Shown: one piece after another, positions 11,501-23,929 of the stretch | Numbering within the stretch: the first letter of the stretch is position 1 | How the letters are laid out: every line of letters begins with the position of its first letter | Source: Symbiodinium kawagutii | Taxonomy: Eukaryota > Sar > Dinophyceae > Suessiales > Symbiodiniaceae | Direction of reading: 5' to 3' | Assembly: GCA_009767595.1 (NCBI GenBank) | Contig: VSDK01021916.1 | Coordinates: 152,457 to 216,456, forward strand | DNA: 64,000 bases | The notes under the pieces: model-generated | Seen by the model: only the letters and a program-made list of their open reading frames with translations | What the model was told of the DNA's origin: nothing | Databases searched by the model: none | Program-made: the position numbers and the translations under genes

Positions 11501-12137
11501 ACATTGGATGATTGGTGGTCGACACAAGGTGTGATACACGGTCGGTGCAATGAACAGTCCACCCAAAAGTCATCAGTAGTGTAGACAAGTTGGTTGTTGG
11601 AATCTATAAGGGTGATAAGATGTCCTTGATGATGTTTGGCATCTCCGATCCAAAAGTTAAATCAGTCGAGGTACCGGTTGGGTTTCATCGTTTGACTCCT
11701 CAGAATCCTGCCAGGAACATAAGTGGCTTTTGAGTCTGGTTTTCCCTAAAAACATGTTGGTGATCAGCAAATTCAATGTTCAGTCCTTGTCATCATCTTC
11801 TTCACCACTACCTTCAGAGTTGGCTTTCTTCAACTCGGCAATTTTCTTTTCATACTCCTGGTCAAGGTGGGACCAAACGGAAACGAAAGTAATGGTTAAA
11901 AACAGATTCTTTGGAAAACACAAATTATAGACACAAACGTGTTCATATGGTATCCTTGATTTTCTTAGCCATCTCATCAGGGTCAAGGCGTTCCGCCTTT
12001 ACTTCAAGCAACTTCTCATGGCCCTTCTGAAGCTCAGAGCAGCTGTGTTTCTTTGATGGCAAAGATCGAAGGGATGCCTCACCACCTTTCTCCCCACGTG
12101 CTGACGTGTCAGCAGCTGCAGTCCGCTTCTTTCCCAT
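8540..12137 (-). CDS. dinoflagellate multicopy gene, N-terminal part (GWDK/KKRGWYT domain)
   Basis: Eight exons join with consistent phase on the minus strand: 12137-11955 (ATG start, MGKKRTAAADTS), 11857-11786, 11439-11017, 10308-9970, 9661-9546, 9359-9300, 9132 to about 9048-9054, and 8701-8540. Introns after exons 1, 2, 3, 4 and 7 start with GA; those after exons 5 and 6 start with GC. All end AG|G. Order in the protein: basic N-terminus; short coiled coil (EYEKKIAELKKANSEG); Lys/Pro/Ser low-complexity region; acidic patch; a conserved domain with ERWLKGGSERLALRDELEQC, GWDK|DKFVSSIQRQKEK, KKRGWYTKEKMKTKLGWSK and SYIADVIRYCERKG; an acidic segment; and a basic exon ending in LLSQQ. I recognise the domain from a highly amplified dinoflagellate family. 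Its biochemical role is unknown to me. The very basic first exons suggest nuclear location. The gene continues into 8276 and downward. Confidence 0.7.
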
Positions 12138-12389
12138 TGTCGGCCCTATACCAGACCCTGAACCTACAACAACCTAGCCCTGGCAGCTAAGGGATCTCAA
12201 AGGGCTATGGAAGAAATCAACATCAAGAGCGATCATTGTCATGAACAGGCAGCGAAAATATAGCAATCACACTGAACCATAATCATGGAACCCCAAATCT
12301 CAAGTGATTGATGGTTGGTTTACTCAACCTTTCAAAGAACAGTTTCTTGGGGTATCTTGAAGCACAAAAATCGTGATTTTTGAGAATAT

Positions 12390-12540
12390 CAAATGTACGG
12401 GAAAAGTACGAAAAAAGTACGTAAATTCATACGGGAAAGTACGGGTTTTATACGGAAAAGTACGGCCTTTATACGCATGTACGGGTTTGTACGGGTTGGG
12501 TACGTACTAAATACGTACATTCTACGTATTTTGTACGTAA
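12390..12540. repeat. TACGG-rich cluster upstream of the 12137 start
   Basis: About fifteen TACG-containing words (GTACGGG, TACGGAAAAG, TACGTA) fall in 150 bp, 250-400 bp upstream of an ATG. Related words occur at 3200-3240 and 22333. It could be a decayed short-unit repeat or a regulatory cluster. Confidence 0.5.
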
Positions 12541-12845
12541 TCACCGAAAATCATAAAAAAGTAAGATAATCTTAAAAAAAACAAAAAAAACTGTTGACAA
12601 GTTCAAGTTGTGATTGTATGTCCTGTTCAGTACCCAACTCCCCAAGCAAAGCCCAAATGAAGAAAGTCCTTTTCCATGGCCCTGGGCAGTTTCCTGCCTG
12701 GTTTGGTCCAGAAGTGGAACAAGCACTTTCCAAAGGGATCGAATTTCATCTCAAATTAGTGTTTGCCGTAGTGCCACCATGGTTAAAAACACCACTCGGC
12801 CACAGTAAACAGCAAACAATGCATTGAATCAGATGTTTTTACTGA

Positions 12846-15471
12846 TCACAATGCAGTGGGAAACGAGGAGCGCCAAACGCCTAAGTCTAGGGATTTGTTT
12901 CCCCTTAGGTATGCCAGCACCTCAACCAGCTTTGCATCCTCCCAGAGATCAGAATCCCAGCTCAGGCCATCAAAGAAAGCTTGTGTGTCCATCTCTTCAA
13001 GAGAAGGAGGCACTGCTGGTGGCAGGGAGCGGGATTTGATCAGATGAGGAAGCAGCTTCACCAAACGTAGACCAAAGTGCGGAGGATACTCCCTGGGAGT
13101 GGAGGGGTGACACAAACATGTTCTTTGAAGGTGTTCTGATTTGACTATCGTACTCAACAATTCCACACTGGATTTTAATACTTGGTTTTGATGTTCAATC
13201 TGTATCAATCATTTGTGTTCTAATTCGAAACCCATTATCATGAGCCATGGATGCTATGACTGTTGAGAGTACCATCATGTATCATCATTAGATGAATCAA
13301 ACAGCAACATGCCAGTGCTGGCAATGCTCAAGGAAACTTAGCTTCCCACCCAGTTCCACGTAGGTTTGAACTGCCAGTGTAGCTTTTCTTACCCTTTCGG
13401 TTCAATTTGATATGTGCACTTCGCACACCAGTACGCCTGATCTCCTTCCGCTGAGCTTTGGTCAGTGTCCCACGGTTCAGGCCACCTATCTTCTTTGCAT
13501 TGCTCCAGCAAATATGCCGCTTTGGTGTGGCAGCATTGTAATGCCCCATCCACCATTTGCATAAGTACACCTGAGGGAGGTTGCCCAAAGATGGAGGCAC
13601 TATTTTCCCCAGTTACGGTACATCAACTTGATTGTCCAATTGGTTGTTTCTTAGATACACTAGATGTTCAGACCATATCTTTGCATGGGCAATATCATAC
13701 TTTGATACTGTTGATATGCAACATTGTTAGACAGAAACAGTCAAACCAAAAGTGAATTTCCAATAGCTGATAAATCATACAATTAATGATTGAATGGTTT
13801 AAACAACTACATGGTTATAAATGATATATGGGAAAGATGTTGGTAACCTTTGTGTACGATGTCAATTGACAAGCACAGCTTTGGAGGTAATCATCCAAAC
13901 CTTGCTGAATTTTCTTATGATTCGTCGTAGGCGAGGGTGATACCAAGCCAGGCTCGATCCCGGCTGCTCTATCATCCAAGCTGCACCGACAGCCTGCAAG
14001 GCTATCACAAGAAGTGCCACCCTCAGCGAAGCAGGAGTTGAGGGTCACAGCAGCTTGGGCAATAACCCCAAGACAATGCTGCGAACTATTTTCCTATCCC
14101 ATAAACTGTAATCCAAAAGAGGAAATCATTTCATCTTGGGGCCACCATTAGATGGAGTATGTTCCAAAAAGTTTGGAACCATTGGATCTCAAATCATATG
14201 ATGTCATGGTTTTGGTCGGAGCTACGTTGCCCCAAGAAAGCTTAATCATTCAGGAGCTAGGGAAAGAAATCTCAAATCAATTCCATACTTGGTGACCAGG
14301 ATAGCCCCCATCAGCAAGGGAAAATTGGTTTCCAGGAAGGTCAATCAAAAGATCAAAGCAACACTTACATGAAAACTATCATTGTGAACACGGTTTCACC
14401 AATATGCCTATACATGAAATATAGATCGAGGTATAGCATCTATAAAAGTATGAATGTTGTTGATTGCTATAGTGTAAAGCACATATCAATCTCGTAACGG
14501 GAAGTGATGCATCATATAAGAGGTTCTGTGGTTTTCTCTTGTGATCAAGGTTCCGTGATGCCAACAAATTTCCAAGTTGGACATGTGGTCGCCTCTCATC
14601 ACCCAGTGGACGCAGCATGGAACGCAAATGCGTGGCGGCATTGATGCTCACAAAGCTGCTGCACACTAGCCCAATAAGGCAGAAGCTGTTGAACGCCTTC
14701 ATGTTTAAGATCGCCAATAGTGCGAGACTCAGATGAACAGCAACGGGCCCTCGCATTCAATTGTAAAGTCCAGCTTAAGGTATGATGGACCGATAGCCAT
14801 GCATTCTTAAATTAATGCCATATGGGAAACCATCATCAATAAGCGGATTTCATGGTGGCCCACAAAGATAAACCACAACCCCGACATACATATAGATATC
14901 ATACATGCATCCATCATGAACCAGCCCTCAAATTTATTGATGGGAATGTCCATATGCTTGTTCACACAAATGATAGCAGCATTGGTCCAAACTGTTGTCA
15001 TCATCCAACACGTGCCCCTGGATAAATGCAAAACCATACAATGAACCAAACCATACATTTGGTACAATAAACTCAACAATTTCAAAACAAAACATTTAGC
15101 CCTGAAGATGTATGCGGTTGAATATGTGAACCAATTACTTCCCACAAGCAACCAAAAAAGAACATTTGATTGGGGCCACAAGCCACCTGATGTAATTGAA
15201 CTGAAATACATGGATCACGTATCAAAAAATGGTGAAAATAAAGGTGGTTGAATCAGGTATATAGATTAATCGATGCATAGATTTCGATCAGCCTTCCTTG
15301 AATAAAGACAGGGTACCAGAACCCACTAGGCGTTGTGAGATCCATGCAATCCTGCTTGAATGGCTCTGGCTTCCCCAAAAGGATGTCGAACCTGGCTGTG
15401 CACAGGCCCGATGCTGCCATAGTATTGCTAACCCATCCACGTCCTGAGAAAAGTTCCACATAGTCGTATGC
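12846..15471 (-). CDS. C5-cytosine-methyltransferase-like dinoflagellate protein
   Basis: Five exons join with matching phase: 15471-15317, 14727-14539, 14021-13901, 13570-13350 and 13092-12846 (stop). Intron donors are GT, GA, GT and GT. The encoded ~310 residues follow the order of a C5-MTase fold. AYDYVELFSGRGWVSNTM matches the S-adenosylmethionine motif I (FxGxG). IGLVCSSFV lies where the PC catalytic loop is expected, with Cys kept and Pro replaced by Val. AAWMIEQPGSS lies where ENV is expected. ATPKRHICWSN and YPPHFGLRLVKLL follow. The same set of motifs recurs in a large dinoflagellate family that I know by sequence but not by function. The altered motifs make enzymatic activity doubtful; a degenerate or repurposed methyltransferase fold is equally possible. 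Any exon upstream of 15471, including the start codon, was not identified. Confidence 0.6.
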
Positions 15472-18400
15472 CTGTGCGGGAGAAGGTTCAAAACAGCAGT
15501 GTCCCAACTCCCAGGAAAGTAGTTGCTATAGCATATTCTTTTGGGAAAGAAATAAACCACATTGGCACCAGCACTTTCTTTTGACAACATTGAAACCAGC
15601 TTTCTGAAGCTCCAAACAAACATGTTCGACAAGTTTTGACGGTAATGGGCATCCGAACTCTATCTTCATGTACGGATTTGCTTGACAAATCTATCTTCAT
15701 GTATGCAATTGCTTGAGATGGTTTGGATAGGCCACCATGATATGATCCCATGAGTTTGCCTGTGTGAGCTGGCAAATTGAGGACAAAAGGATTCAAACCT
15801 ACTTTGGAGAGCACGTCAAGCGATCCTCAAAAGTTCGGGGCTCCAAGGATAATGTCAAAATCTTTGAGGAACCAAGATGTTGGCACACCGAACCAAAGCC
15901 GATGCAACAATTGGATCTAAATCAAACTGGGCAAATTAAGACATATGGACAAGAGATGCATTATGCTATAGATCGATATAATCTGGAGTGTATATGAGTG
16001 CATGTATGCATGCTAGCAACCCTGGAAACTCCGATGTCCCTGGAGCCTCAAGGAAGCAGTCAACGTTCGAGGATAGGCATAGGAGGATCGTCACAGCAAG
16101 CAGCACCTCCATGCGGGGACCGGCTGTCAGGACCAATTGTTTGGGAATCCGGGATTGGCTAGTCTACTTCAGGTGTTCCTGATTATAGGGTTCAATCCTA
16201 GTGTTTGGATTGACGTGTTTATGGGTAAACAACATATTGGCCACACTTTTCATTTCATAATACCCTGTTTCAATCACCTGGTAACCTTGCCTTCTACAAT
16301 GCGTGCGATATCACACAACAATCATGAATGCGAGAAAACATCACATATAGACCACTCAATCGACACACCATCACCCAAAGCTCGACTCCCGACATTTGTA
16401 AGACGAACAGATTGGAACATACTCCCTAACACCTCCAAACAAACCAACTTATGTGAACAGATGCTACTTGAAATGCCCATATGCTGCTAGGCCTTCGGTG
16501 CTCCAAGGAGCTGCATTCGCTTCAACAGTCCATCCAGCTTCGAAGAAGACGCCATGTGGGGATGGGCTTTCGATAAAGTTCCGTATTTGATCAAAAGCTG
16601 AAGTGCACGTACGGGCAGAATGTTGATCCCGCCAATCCAAAGCTTTTCGGTTACCAGACTTCACATCTTCAAGTTCATTACTCATATATATTCGGTATAG
16701 TGACTATAGTGATTATGATGATCATTGTAGATTATGGTCCCAAAAATCTGCATGCGCCCATGCATGCACACATGTGTGCATGCAAAAATGAAAGCTGTGC
16801 TCAGCTCCATTGTTTCCAAACATGCCTGCCTTACGTTTTGATGAACAAAAGAATGAATCGGGCCGCAATCGTCGCTTCCAGCCCTGTCCACGCGGCATGC
16901 CTTCCACGAAGCAAGGCCATGGTTCGACCTCGGAGTAGCAGTGGCTGAGCTATTCAGTGGTTGGGTTGCCAAGATGGAGGGTGAGGACGGAATGGATTGA
17001 GCCACGAGAGGTTGAATGATGATCTCAAGGAGAGTCATTGTAAACAAAACAAAATCACCAAAAGAGGGGCTCAAACCACAATCCCTTGATATCCTTTCGG
17101 ATCATCCATATGTGAATTTCAATCGCACTTAAATTTACTTCATTGCATGATTGCGTGGGAACATCTTGCAAATGTTCTTCTTAAGAAACCTCAGGTCAAA
17201 CAGACTGGACGTCGATCCATTGGTCCACGGAAGGTAGGTATGTGGAAGCGAAGGCTTTGTTTCTCATTCCGGATCTTAAGATATGATTTGGAACTACTGC
17301 AGTTGGCAGAACATGCTGACCGCTGGTTGTGGCTTTTGGCCTCGTACCACACTGACTCTTTTGTGTCCCTGTGCCCCAAAAGATCTAATGAGAAATAAGA
17401 AATGGGAAATTCATTGTTGATTTGAATTATGTGGATGTCGGTTTCAACCGGATATAAAGTGTATGCACACCAAAGTTCATTGATCAAACACAGAGATAAG
17501 GTGTTACATATGATTTGGGGCAGGGTCCAAAGATTCCCCGGGCAGAGCGGTTAAAGGCCATCACACTACCAACTGATCAGCTTGTCTAAGTCCAGCCAAC
17601 CTGCAAACCCCCTACTTCAGAGTAAACGCTACATGCTATTGAAAAGCATGAAGCCGATGATGACAGATCCCATTGTGCAGGCCGATAATTCTAAGGCCAG
17701 CATGGATCTAAAACTCAAGATTGAAACCAACATGGTTTCAGACGGACTCGGCAGGCACAGGTATACGGGGGGATGCCCATTACACACAGAAGACACAACA
17801 AAAGAAAGCAATGGATGCATATAATGATCACATCAAAGTTTAAAACGGTTGTTTTGATTTACTTAAAGAAAAATTATGATCGGATGTCATTGCCTGAATG
17901 GTTGGTTTGTTTCGGGGATTGGTTATCCGTTTTTTTCTACAAGCTAAGTTGAGTGGGCACCCCCATCAGTACACCATTTGCCACATGAGCTGAAAAAAAA
18001 AGGGGGGTAAAAAGAGAGTAGTATTGCAGGATCCCTGGTTCAGAATTCGCTGCCCCGCCGCAGCTATATCAGACATTCATGATGTTTTCGGACTGCTTGA
18101 TTTAGTTGGGGAACGACATCCTGAACGACATCCGAAACGACATCTGAACGACATCCAGACATATACGTATAAGTTTATGTATTGTATTTAAATCATATAT
18201 CCATACAGACATAGACATATTAATATTCTGTCCATCCTGATAATTGGCAAGCTTTATTTCAATTACCTTACTTGTCTAGTTTGGCCAGCTGACTCGGGGC
18301 CGAAACGACATCTGAAACGACATCTGAACGACATCTGAACGACATCAGAACCTGTGCCAGGATGCTCAGCTGACCTATTGCTACGAGAAGGTATTATAGA

Positions 18401-18639
18401 ACGTACTACAAAGAATTACAACCTTTGCAGCAGTACTACAACGTACAACAAAGTATTGCAAAGTATTGCAACGAACTTCAAAGAAGAATCTAGTTCAACC
18501 AGTTCAGATTCCAGCGCGGAGACATAAATATGAAGACCGCCGCTTGGAATTTCACCTATTTCATGTTGGGATCAAGATTTTCAAACAGGGTTTTTTTTCC
18601 GCCTCACATGGCGCCTACTGCAATTGAACACTCAGGGGT
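15472..18639. other. region with only weak coding signal
   Basis: Minus-strand ORFs at 15488-15814 and 16464-16685 (the latter starts MSNELEDVKSGNRK at ATG 16685) could be 5' exons of the methyltransferase-like gene, but no family match supports them. Short GAACGACATCT-type repeats lie at 18110-18160 and 18300-18350, and CAAAGTATTG repeats at 18430-18480. Confidence 0.35.
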
Positions 18640-21507
18640 TCAATTTGCCAAAACACCAGATTTACGAAGCATGTCAACATATGCGTCGGCTGCTGAATCA
18701 GCCTCAGATGGCAGATTGGTTGGGGTGATCTTGACCTCATTCTTGTCCCATTGTTCGCAACAAAAGGTCCAGAAGTAGGCCTGGAGCAAAAGGGTGGACA
18801 AGCAACAATTGGCAGGCAAGGTTTGTAAGCTACCCTCAAACATCTAGCATGTTGGGTGCCACCCATCATTTAATCCAACAATATTCTTCCTGTTCTGGTG
18901 ATTGGTATGTCGTAAAAATCTATTGTTTGCAAAATATAGTTGCCCTGCTTTTGCTATTGTTGAAAGGGGCTCAAGCAAAAGGAATGGCTCAAGCAAACAA
19001 GTTGGTTCAAGAAAACATAAGGGCTCAAGCAAAAAACTCCCAAGCAAACAAAATGGAAAACAAACCCCAGCCAACTCAACACAAGCGAACCAGTCCTCAT
19101 GAGCACTAGGCGCTCTGAAGTGGATCATGACCTTCTTCTGGAAACTCTCACGGATGGCATCCCACTTCAATGCTCCAATCTCAGTCGAAGGACGTTTGCG
19201 TCTGGCAAAGCACTTCGGGGTGGCAGCAATCTCCTCTCTTTCCGGGATGGAAACCTTGGCCTTGCTGGACTTGGCCTTCTCCTTTTGGGCACGAGCCTGC
19301 CTGACAGCTTTGGCCTTGGGCATGGGAGCAGCCTCGGAACTCGTACCCGAAGGGGCGCTCTTCTCTGGCAGAGGCTCTGCTTCCGCTGGGGTCTCTTCCA
19401 TGTCCACAGCCTTGCGCCTTCGCCGGGCAGCAGACTTCTTGGGAGATGCCTTGGCCTTGCTCTTCGCCTTGGCTTTGGCTTTGGCTTTAGCCTTAGCTGC
19501 ACCTTTCGGTGAAGCCTTGGCTTTCGCCTCACCCTTCCCTTTCCCCTTCCCTTTGGCTCTTCTCACCTTAGCAGGCTGGGGACCATCAGGACATTCTTCT
19601 CCGCCTTCCGAGGCCTGCTTCAAGCCAAACTGCATTCTGCGAAGCACCTGAACAAGCAGAGCTGGGTAGGTCTATAGGTTTGGAAGGTTCGATTGATGAT
19701 TATTTTTGTGATAGTAGCGAGTTAACACCCATAGAAAATATCGCCCTCAAACAGTGATGAAAAGAAATCAGAATCAAAACAAAAGGATGTAACTCAGACA
19801 CAAAAATACCAAAACAACACCGATCAATTGATCAACAAAGGCACTGGGTCAACAGAAGCATTTCCCATATTGGGTTCCTCTGGGAGCTCCTGGGACAATC
19901 GGTCAGCCATTGCTTGCATCTCCACGTCAGGAATTTCCAAGGTCTCTAGATGGTCATCCCCGTATGGAAGGCTGTCATTGACCTCAATGGGGCCCTCATC
20001 TGCCAGATCCTTCATTGTCATCCTTAGAGGCTAATGGAGACACAGGGATACTTGATCTCAACAACTGAGGTGAAAGGAAATGGAAACAGTTTGATTGATT
20101 GGCCACCTACATCCCCTTACTACAAACGGAGCTTGGCAAGTGGCATAAAAAAAAACAGTAATCATAATTCCAGGGGCAATCTGCTTTGGCATCGACGCAG
20201 TGCATCTAACTTTCCCTCCAAGATCTCAATGTTCTTCAAATTTTCTGAGTTCTTGTCAGGCTTCTGCTTGGAACGCTTGGTTGCCGGACCCATCCCTCCC
20301 AGGTCCTTGTCAGTCACAGGCTCAATCTCGTGCTTGTGAGAAGGATGCAGGTCAAACTTCTTGTCCTTGGCCCGCTCCATATCCAAAGCCCTCGCTGCCT
20401 CGAGCTCGGCATCCTCCATGCCATCCTGGCTGGCATCCTGGATGGCATCCTGGGTGGCATCCTGGGTTGCAGGCTCAAAAGCAGCATCCAAGACATCCTC
20501 GATGACGTCAGTATCATGGACAACATCCTTGGTATCCTGGACATCCTCAATGGGATCCCCAAACAAATCATCTTCTCCTTCCAAGCATGTCGCTTGCTGG
20601 GGTGATCCAGCAACAGCTTCAAGAGAATCAGGTAGACCACTATCAGGCTCCTCACCAGACTCATCGGAAATGTCAACAAGGCCATCATCACTGTCCTCAT
20701 TCCCGAACACGGCGTCATCAACAGTGATGTCCTTGCCATTGGCACCATCGTCATCACCATCCTGCCGAGTCAGGCGCACCCAATGGATGAAGTGATCAAT
20801 GACAACATCTTGAAACTTTGATCCCATGAAATCAACATCAATTGTAAAACCATTCCACCCCATGTAGAGGTCAAACTATGTTGTACCAGTCCTCCCCAGA
20901 AAGAATTGACAGCAATGCTCGGAAGCCCGCAGATCTTGCCGATTGGCCACGTTGACATTTGCGCTTGATAAGAACGCAAAACTTCTTGCACATCCATGCG
21001 TCCCACTTGACCCGGTCTTTCTCCACACCACCCGTGATCACACGGCTGAGTTTGGAGATCCTGAGAACAATCCAAGTGACGGGGATAAACTCTTAAGTTT
21101 CGATCCAAACATGGCAATTTGATATCAATATGCCATATCCTGCGCCATTAAAACTAAACAATTTTCCACTAATGATTTTGTTTGTTGAGTGAACGACGAG
21201 AAAACAGCATTGAAACAGCCCAGAAAAAATGACTAGCCAAAAGGCAAGCAATATCAACAACAAGTTTCTCTGCTTCCAGGGCTGGGATGGAGCACATGCC
21301 AACAGAACCAATGTCACTGTTCACCAGCTTCTTCAGCAAAGGGGTCAGCACATCGGAGTGAGCTTCAGCACCCCTAACGTTGACCTCAACCTTTGTTCCA
21401 TTGACAGTCTCCAAGAACAATGCTCTGGATGTCCTCATGCGATCTCTGATTGATTGCACGGACTCCCAATCATCCGCCAAGCCGCGCACGTCAACATTGG
21501 TCGCCAT
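18640..21507 (-). CDS. dinoflagellate Lys/Ala-rich protein with FARR C-terminal domain
   Basis: Six exons are inferred: 21507-21269 (ATG; MATNVDVRGLADDWESVQ), 21060-20892, 20761 to about 20233, 20022 to about 19830, 19647-19096 and 18780-18640 (stop). Introns after exons 1, 2, 3 and 5 appear to be GA-AG; the one after exon 4 is unresolved. The N-terminal part includes LSRVITGGVEKDRVKWDAW. Exon 3 is very acidic, with a run of QDA/QDG repeats near 20420-20480. Exon 5 starts with a region of AKAKAK repeats. It then has CFARRKRPSTEIGALKWDAI, which resembles the FARR...W..(I/L)R..F domain of a large dinoflagellate family; PSAHE joins AYFWTFCCEQW in exon 6. Lys/Ala repeats suggest nucleic-acid binding, but this is inference. 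Start choice: TTG at 21534 is only an in-frame alternative, whereas ATG 21507 opens a sensible N-terminus. Confidence 0.65.
18960..19085. repeat. short degenerate tandem repeat inside an intron
   Basis: The word GCTCAAGCAAA and variants recur about six times on the plus strand inside the last intron (18781-19095). On the minus strand they would read as repeated LLEP. The intron is open on that strand but is not needed for the protein. Confidence 0.6.
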
Positions 21508-21839
21508 GTTTGGCAGGTACAGTTCAGAGTCCAATCACTGATCAAAAGCGCTGCGAGTGCAAACGCGCGTTCAAAAGACAGTCAAGGGCCAAGGGGTACA
21601 ATTCAAAAGGAATAATTCATAGGTCAGTCCATAGCCATGAAAAACCTAAGTTCCCAGTAGTGAGCTATGAGTCTATGAGCCTTTTGGGTTTGGCATCGAT
21701 CAATAGTCATTTGATAAGCTGACCGAGCCCTAGGATGTATAAATCACCAATCATTCAAGTGAACCTTTGGGTGATTTTTGCTGTCTAATTTAGATGATTT
21801 CTGCTTTATATGGACTATTGAGATCTAAACCTTGTACGC
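21508..21839. promoter_or_regulatory. divergent intergenic region (strand switch)
   Basis: About 330 bp separate the minus-strand ATG at 21507 from a candidate plus-strand ATG at 21840. Left of it coding signal is on the minus strand; right of it almost all is on the plus strand. No TATA box is obvious. A bidirectional promoter is inferred from position only. Confidence 0.4.
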
Positions 21840-21939
21840 ATGGGTTCCATCGGATCAACGTTGGCCACACCCAGCAGCGCCATTCCACTCGTTGCTAAGG
21901 CCCCACGCCTTCGAAGCTTCGTTGACACCGACGTCGTGG
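21840..21939 (+). CDS. candidate first exon, unknown protein
   Basis: The exon starts with ATG (MGSIGSTLATPSSAIPLVAK), stays GC-rich for 33 codons and ends at GTG G|GTGAG, a good GT donor. N-terminal MGS would allow myristoylation. It may be the first exon of the helicase gene or of a separate gene. Confidence 0.3.
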
Positions 21940-23900
21940 GTGAGAAAAGTGTTGAGCGAGAATGGTGCACTGCGGTGACAGAACACCGGGATAATTGGAA
22001 TTATCCCCGTGGGTGATTAGAGGGTCTAAAAAAGATAGAAATACAATTGAAGTGGTATCAAGAAAGATGGGTTCCCATTCAAACCATCTTTAGAAGGACC
22101 CTTACATGGTGCATCGAGTATTGTTGGTACCTTATCCCCTTTGGTTTCCATAGAAGGTTGTTCATCGCGTTCATCACTTGAATGTAAAAGCCTCTATTAA
22201 GTAGATGGATTCCTATGTCCAAGTTATGGAGGTGCCCATATTGTTGTGCATATGGTCCTGGTAGTCTCATATAGTTTTTATTCAGGCCTCTTCAGGCCCA
22301 ACATCATGGTAAACTAAGACCCTTATCAAAAGTACGTACCCTTTGTTAAAAGAAGGGATATTGTGGTGAAAACCTGTCTTTCTTGAAAGGCATGCAGTTC
22401 TAAAGGTCTTTCAGGCTACAGGTATATATATATATATATATAAGAATATTTCCGAGTATTAGATGACGCTTGATTTATCAGACTATCTCTTTCCCAGCGA
22501 TAATGTCACGGGCTGGGACAAGTGCAGCTCAGGGCTGACCGGTGCTGCTTGTTCCCCGGTAGGTCATGCATAAAAAGGACCTTATCATATCCTGAAAAAG
22601 TTGGTTTTCAAGTCCATCAGGTTTCAGCGATCCAAAAGTCCTAACTTTTGAACTGTTTTGATTGGTCATCGATGAATGGACGGCATCATTATTGTTATCA
22701 CGCGTCCTTTCCATGTATCATGTTGAAGTGTTTGGGGCCCAAGTACAACTCCTTGCCAGTCGTTGGAGCAGCTTCCAAAGTCCCTTCTTTACAACGGACC
22801 AAGTGGTAGTTGTTTGGGGGTTGCATTTCAGCTGTGAATCCCTATCAGGCAACCCGAAAAAACAACCCACTAGTAGTTTTAAGCAGCTGTTCAGGCATGG
22901 ACGTCCTGAATATCATTCTTGTCTAACTATGATTATCACCACAAACTATTGTCATGGTCATAACCCATCACCAACCATCAGAATTTAACATTATGACAAT
23001 CACAAGTTCACTGTCACCATTATTAGCCCCTATTATAGATCATCGTGATTGTTCGTAGGTAACGGAGTCACCAAACTTAACCATTGATTCAGCATTAATT
23101 ACGGAGATATCTATCCCATAATTGTTGTACTTTGATTTGGTATTGAAGCGTCATGATTGTGGGCTGTTTTTGACTACAAGCCATAATTGACCATTGCAAA
23201 CCATTCTTGACCCTTCCTGTCACCAGATGGCCGGCGGCATTTGGCAGAAGCGGCTTGAGTGATGTTTCTAGTTTTAGGATAGCAGGAATTTTGAGACGCA
23301 GGACCTTTCGACTTCAAATTTGAGAACACATGGTGACCTGACATGGTGGAGTGTAAAAAGTCTTGAAATCCGATCGTCTTCGAGTACCTTCAAGATTGGA
23401 AAGATTCCTGCGTAGTAGCCCCAGTAAGTGTAGGGTGGGTCATCATGAGCTCTTTGAAAGTGTCGATATATGCAATCCGGTGAATGAATGAGAGAACTGC
23501 TTGTATCTATGAAAGCCAATTGAGTTGCCCTTGAGCAGAAAGGACTGAGATGCCTGCACCTGGCACATCAACAGAAGGCTACCCAAAAGGTCTTCATTAG
23601 AGCCCACGAAACCATCGGCCATGGTGTTGGAGAAACACCTGTTAGCCCCGCAAAGTCTCTCAGAGTAACAAGGCTTGGCTTTACGAGGGAACGGGTGCTT
23701 CAATGATGTTTAAGAGTTTAAGATATGGATATGTCCGTAGATGGTTTCCTTGTCTCCCGAAAATCATTATCTTTGGATGTTTTGAAGCTGATGCTCAGAT
23801 ATTTCACGGGACCCATTGTTCATCACAATTTCTCAGTCATGGTCATGGTGATAATAGCCTAGTCATAGATACCATGTCATACCCCACAGCAGCACATCCA
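21940..23900. other. intron-like or intergenic stretch
   Basis: Low coding signal. A TA microsatellite lies at about 22423-22442. No exon can be defended. Confidence 0.4.
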
Positions 23901-23929
23901 GCTGCACCTATCCTTGACACGCCCCAGGG

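Noticed and set aside
20034..20795. Plus- and second minus-frame ORFs over the acidic exon
   Set aside because: Shadows caused by the CATCCTGGATGG-type internal repeats of exon 3.
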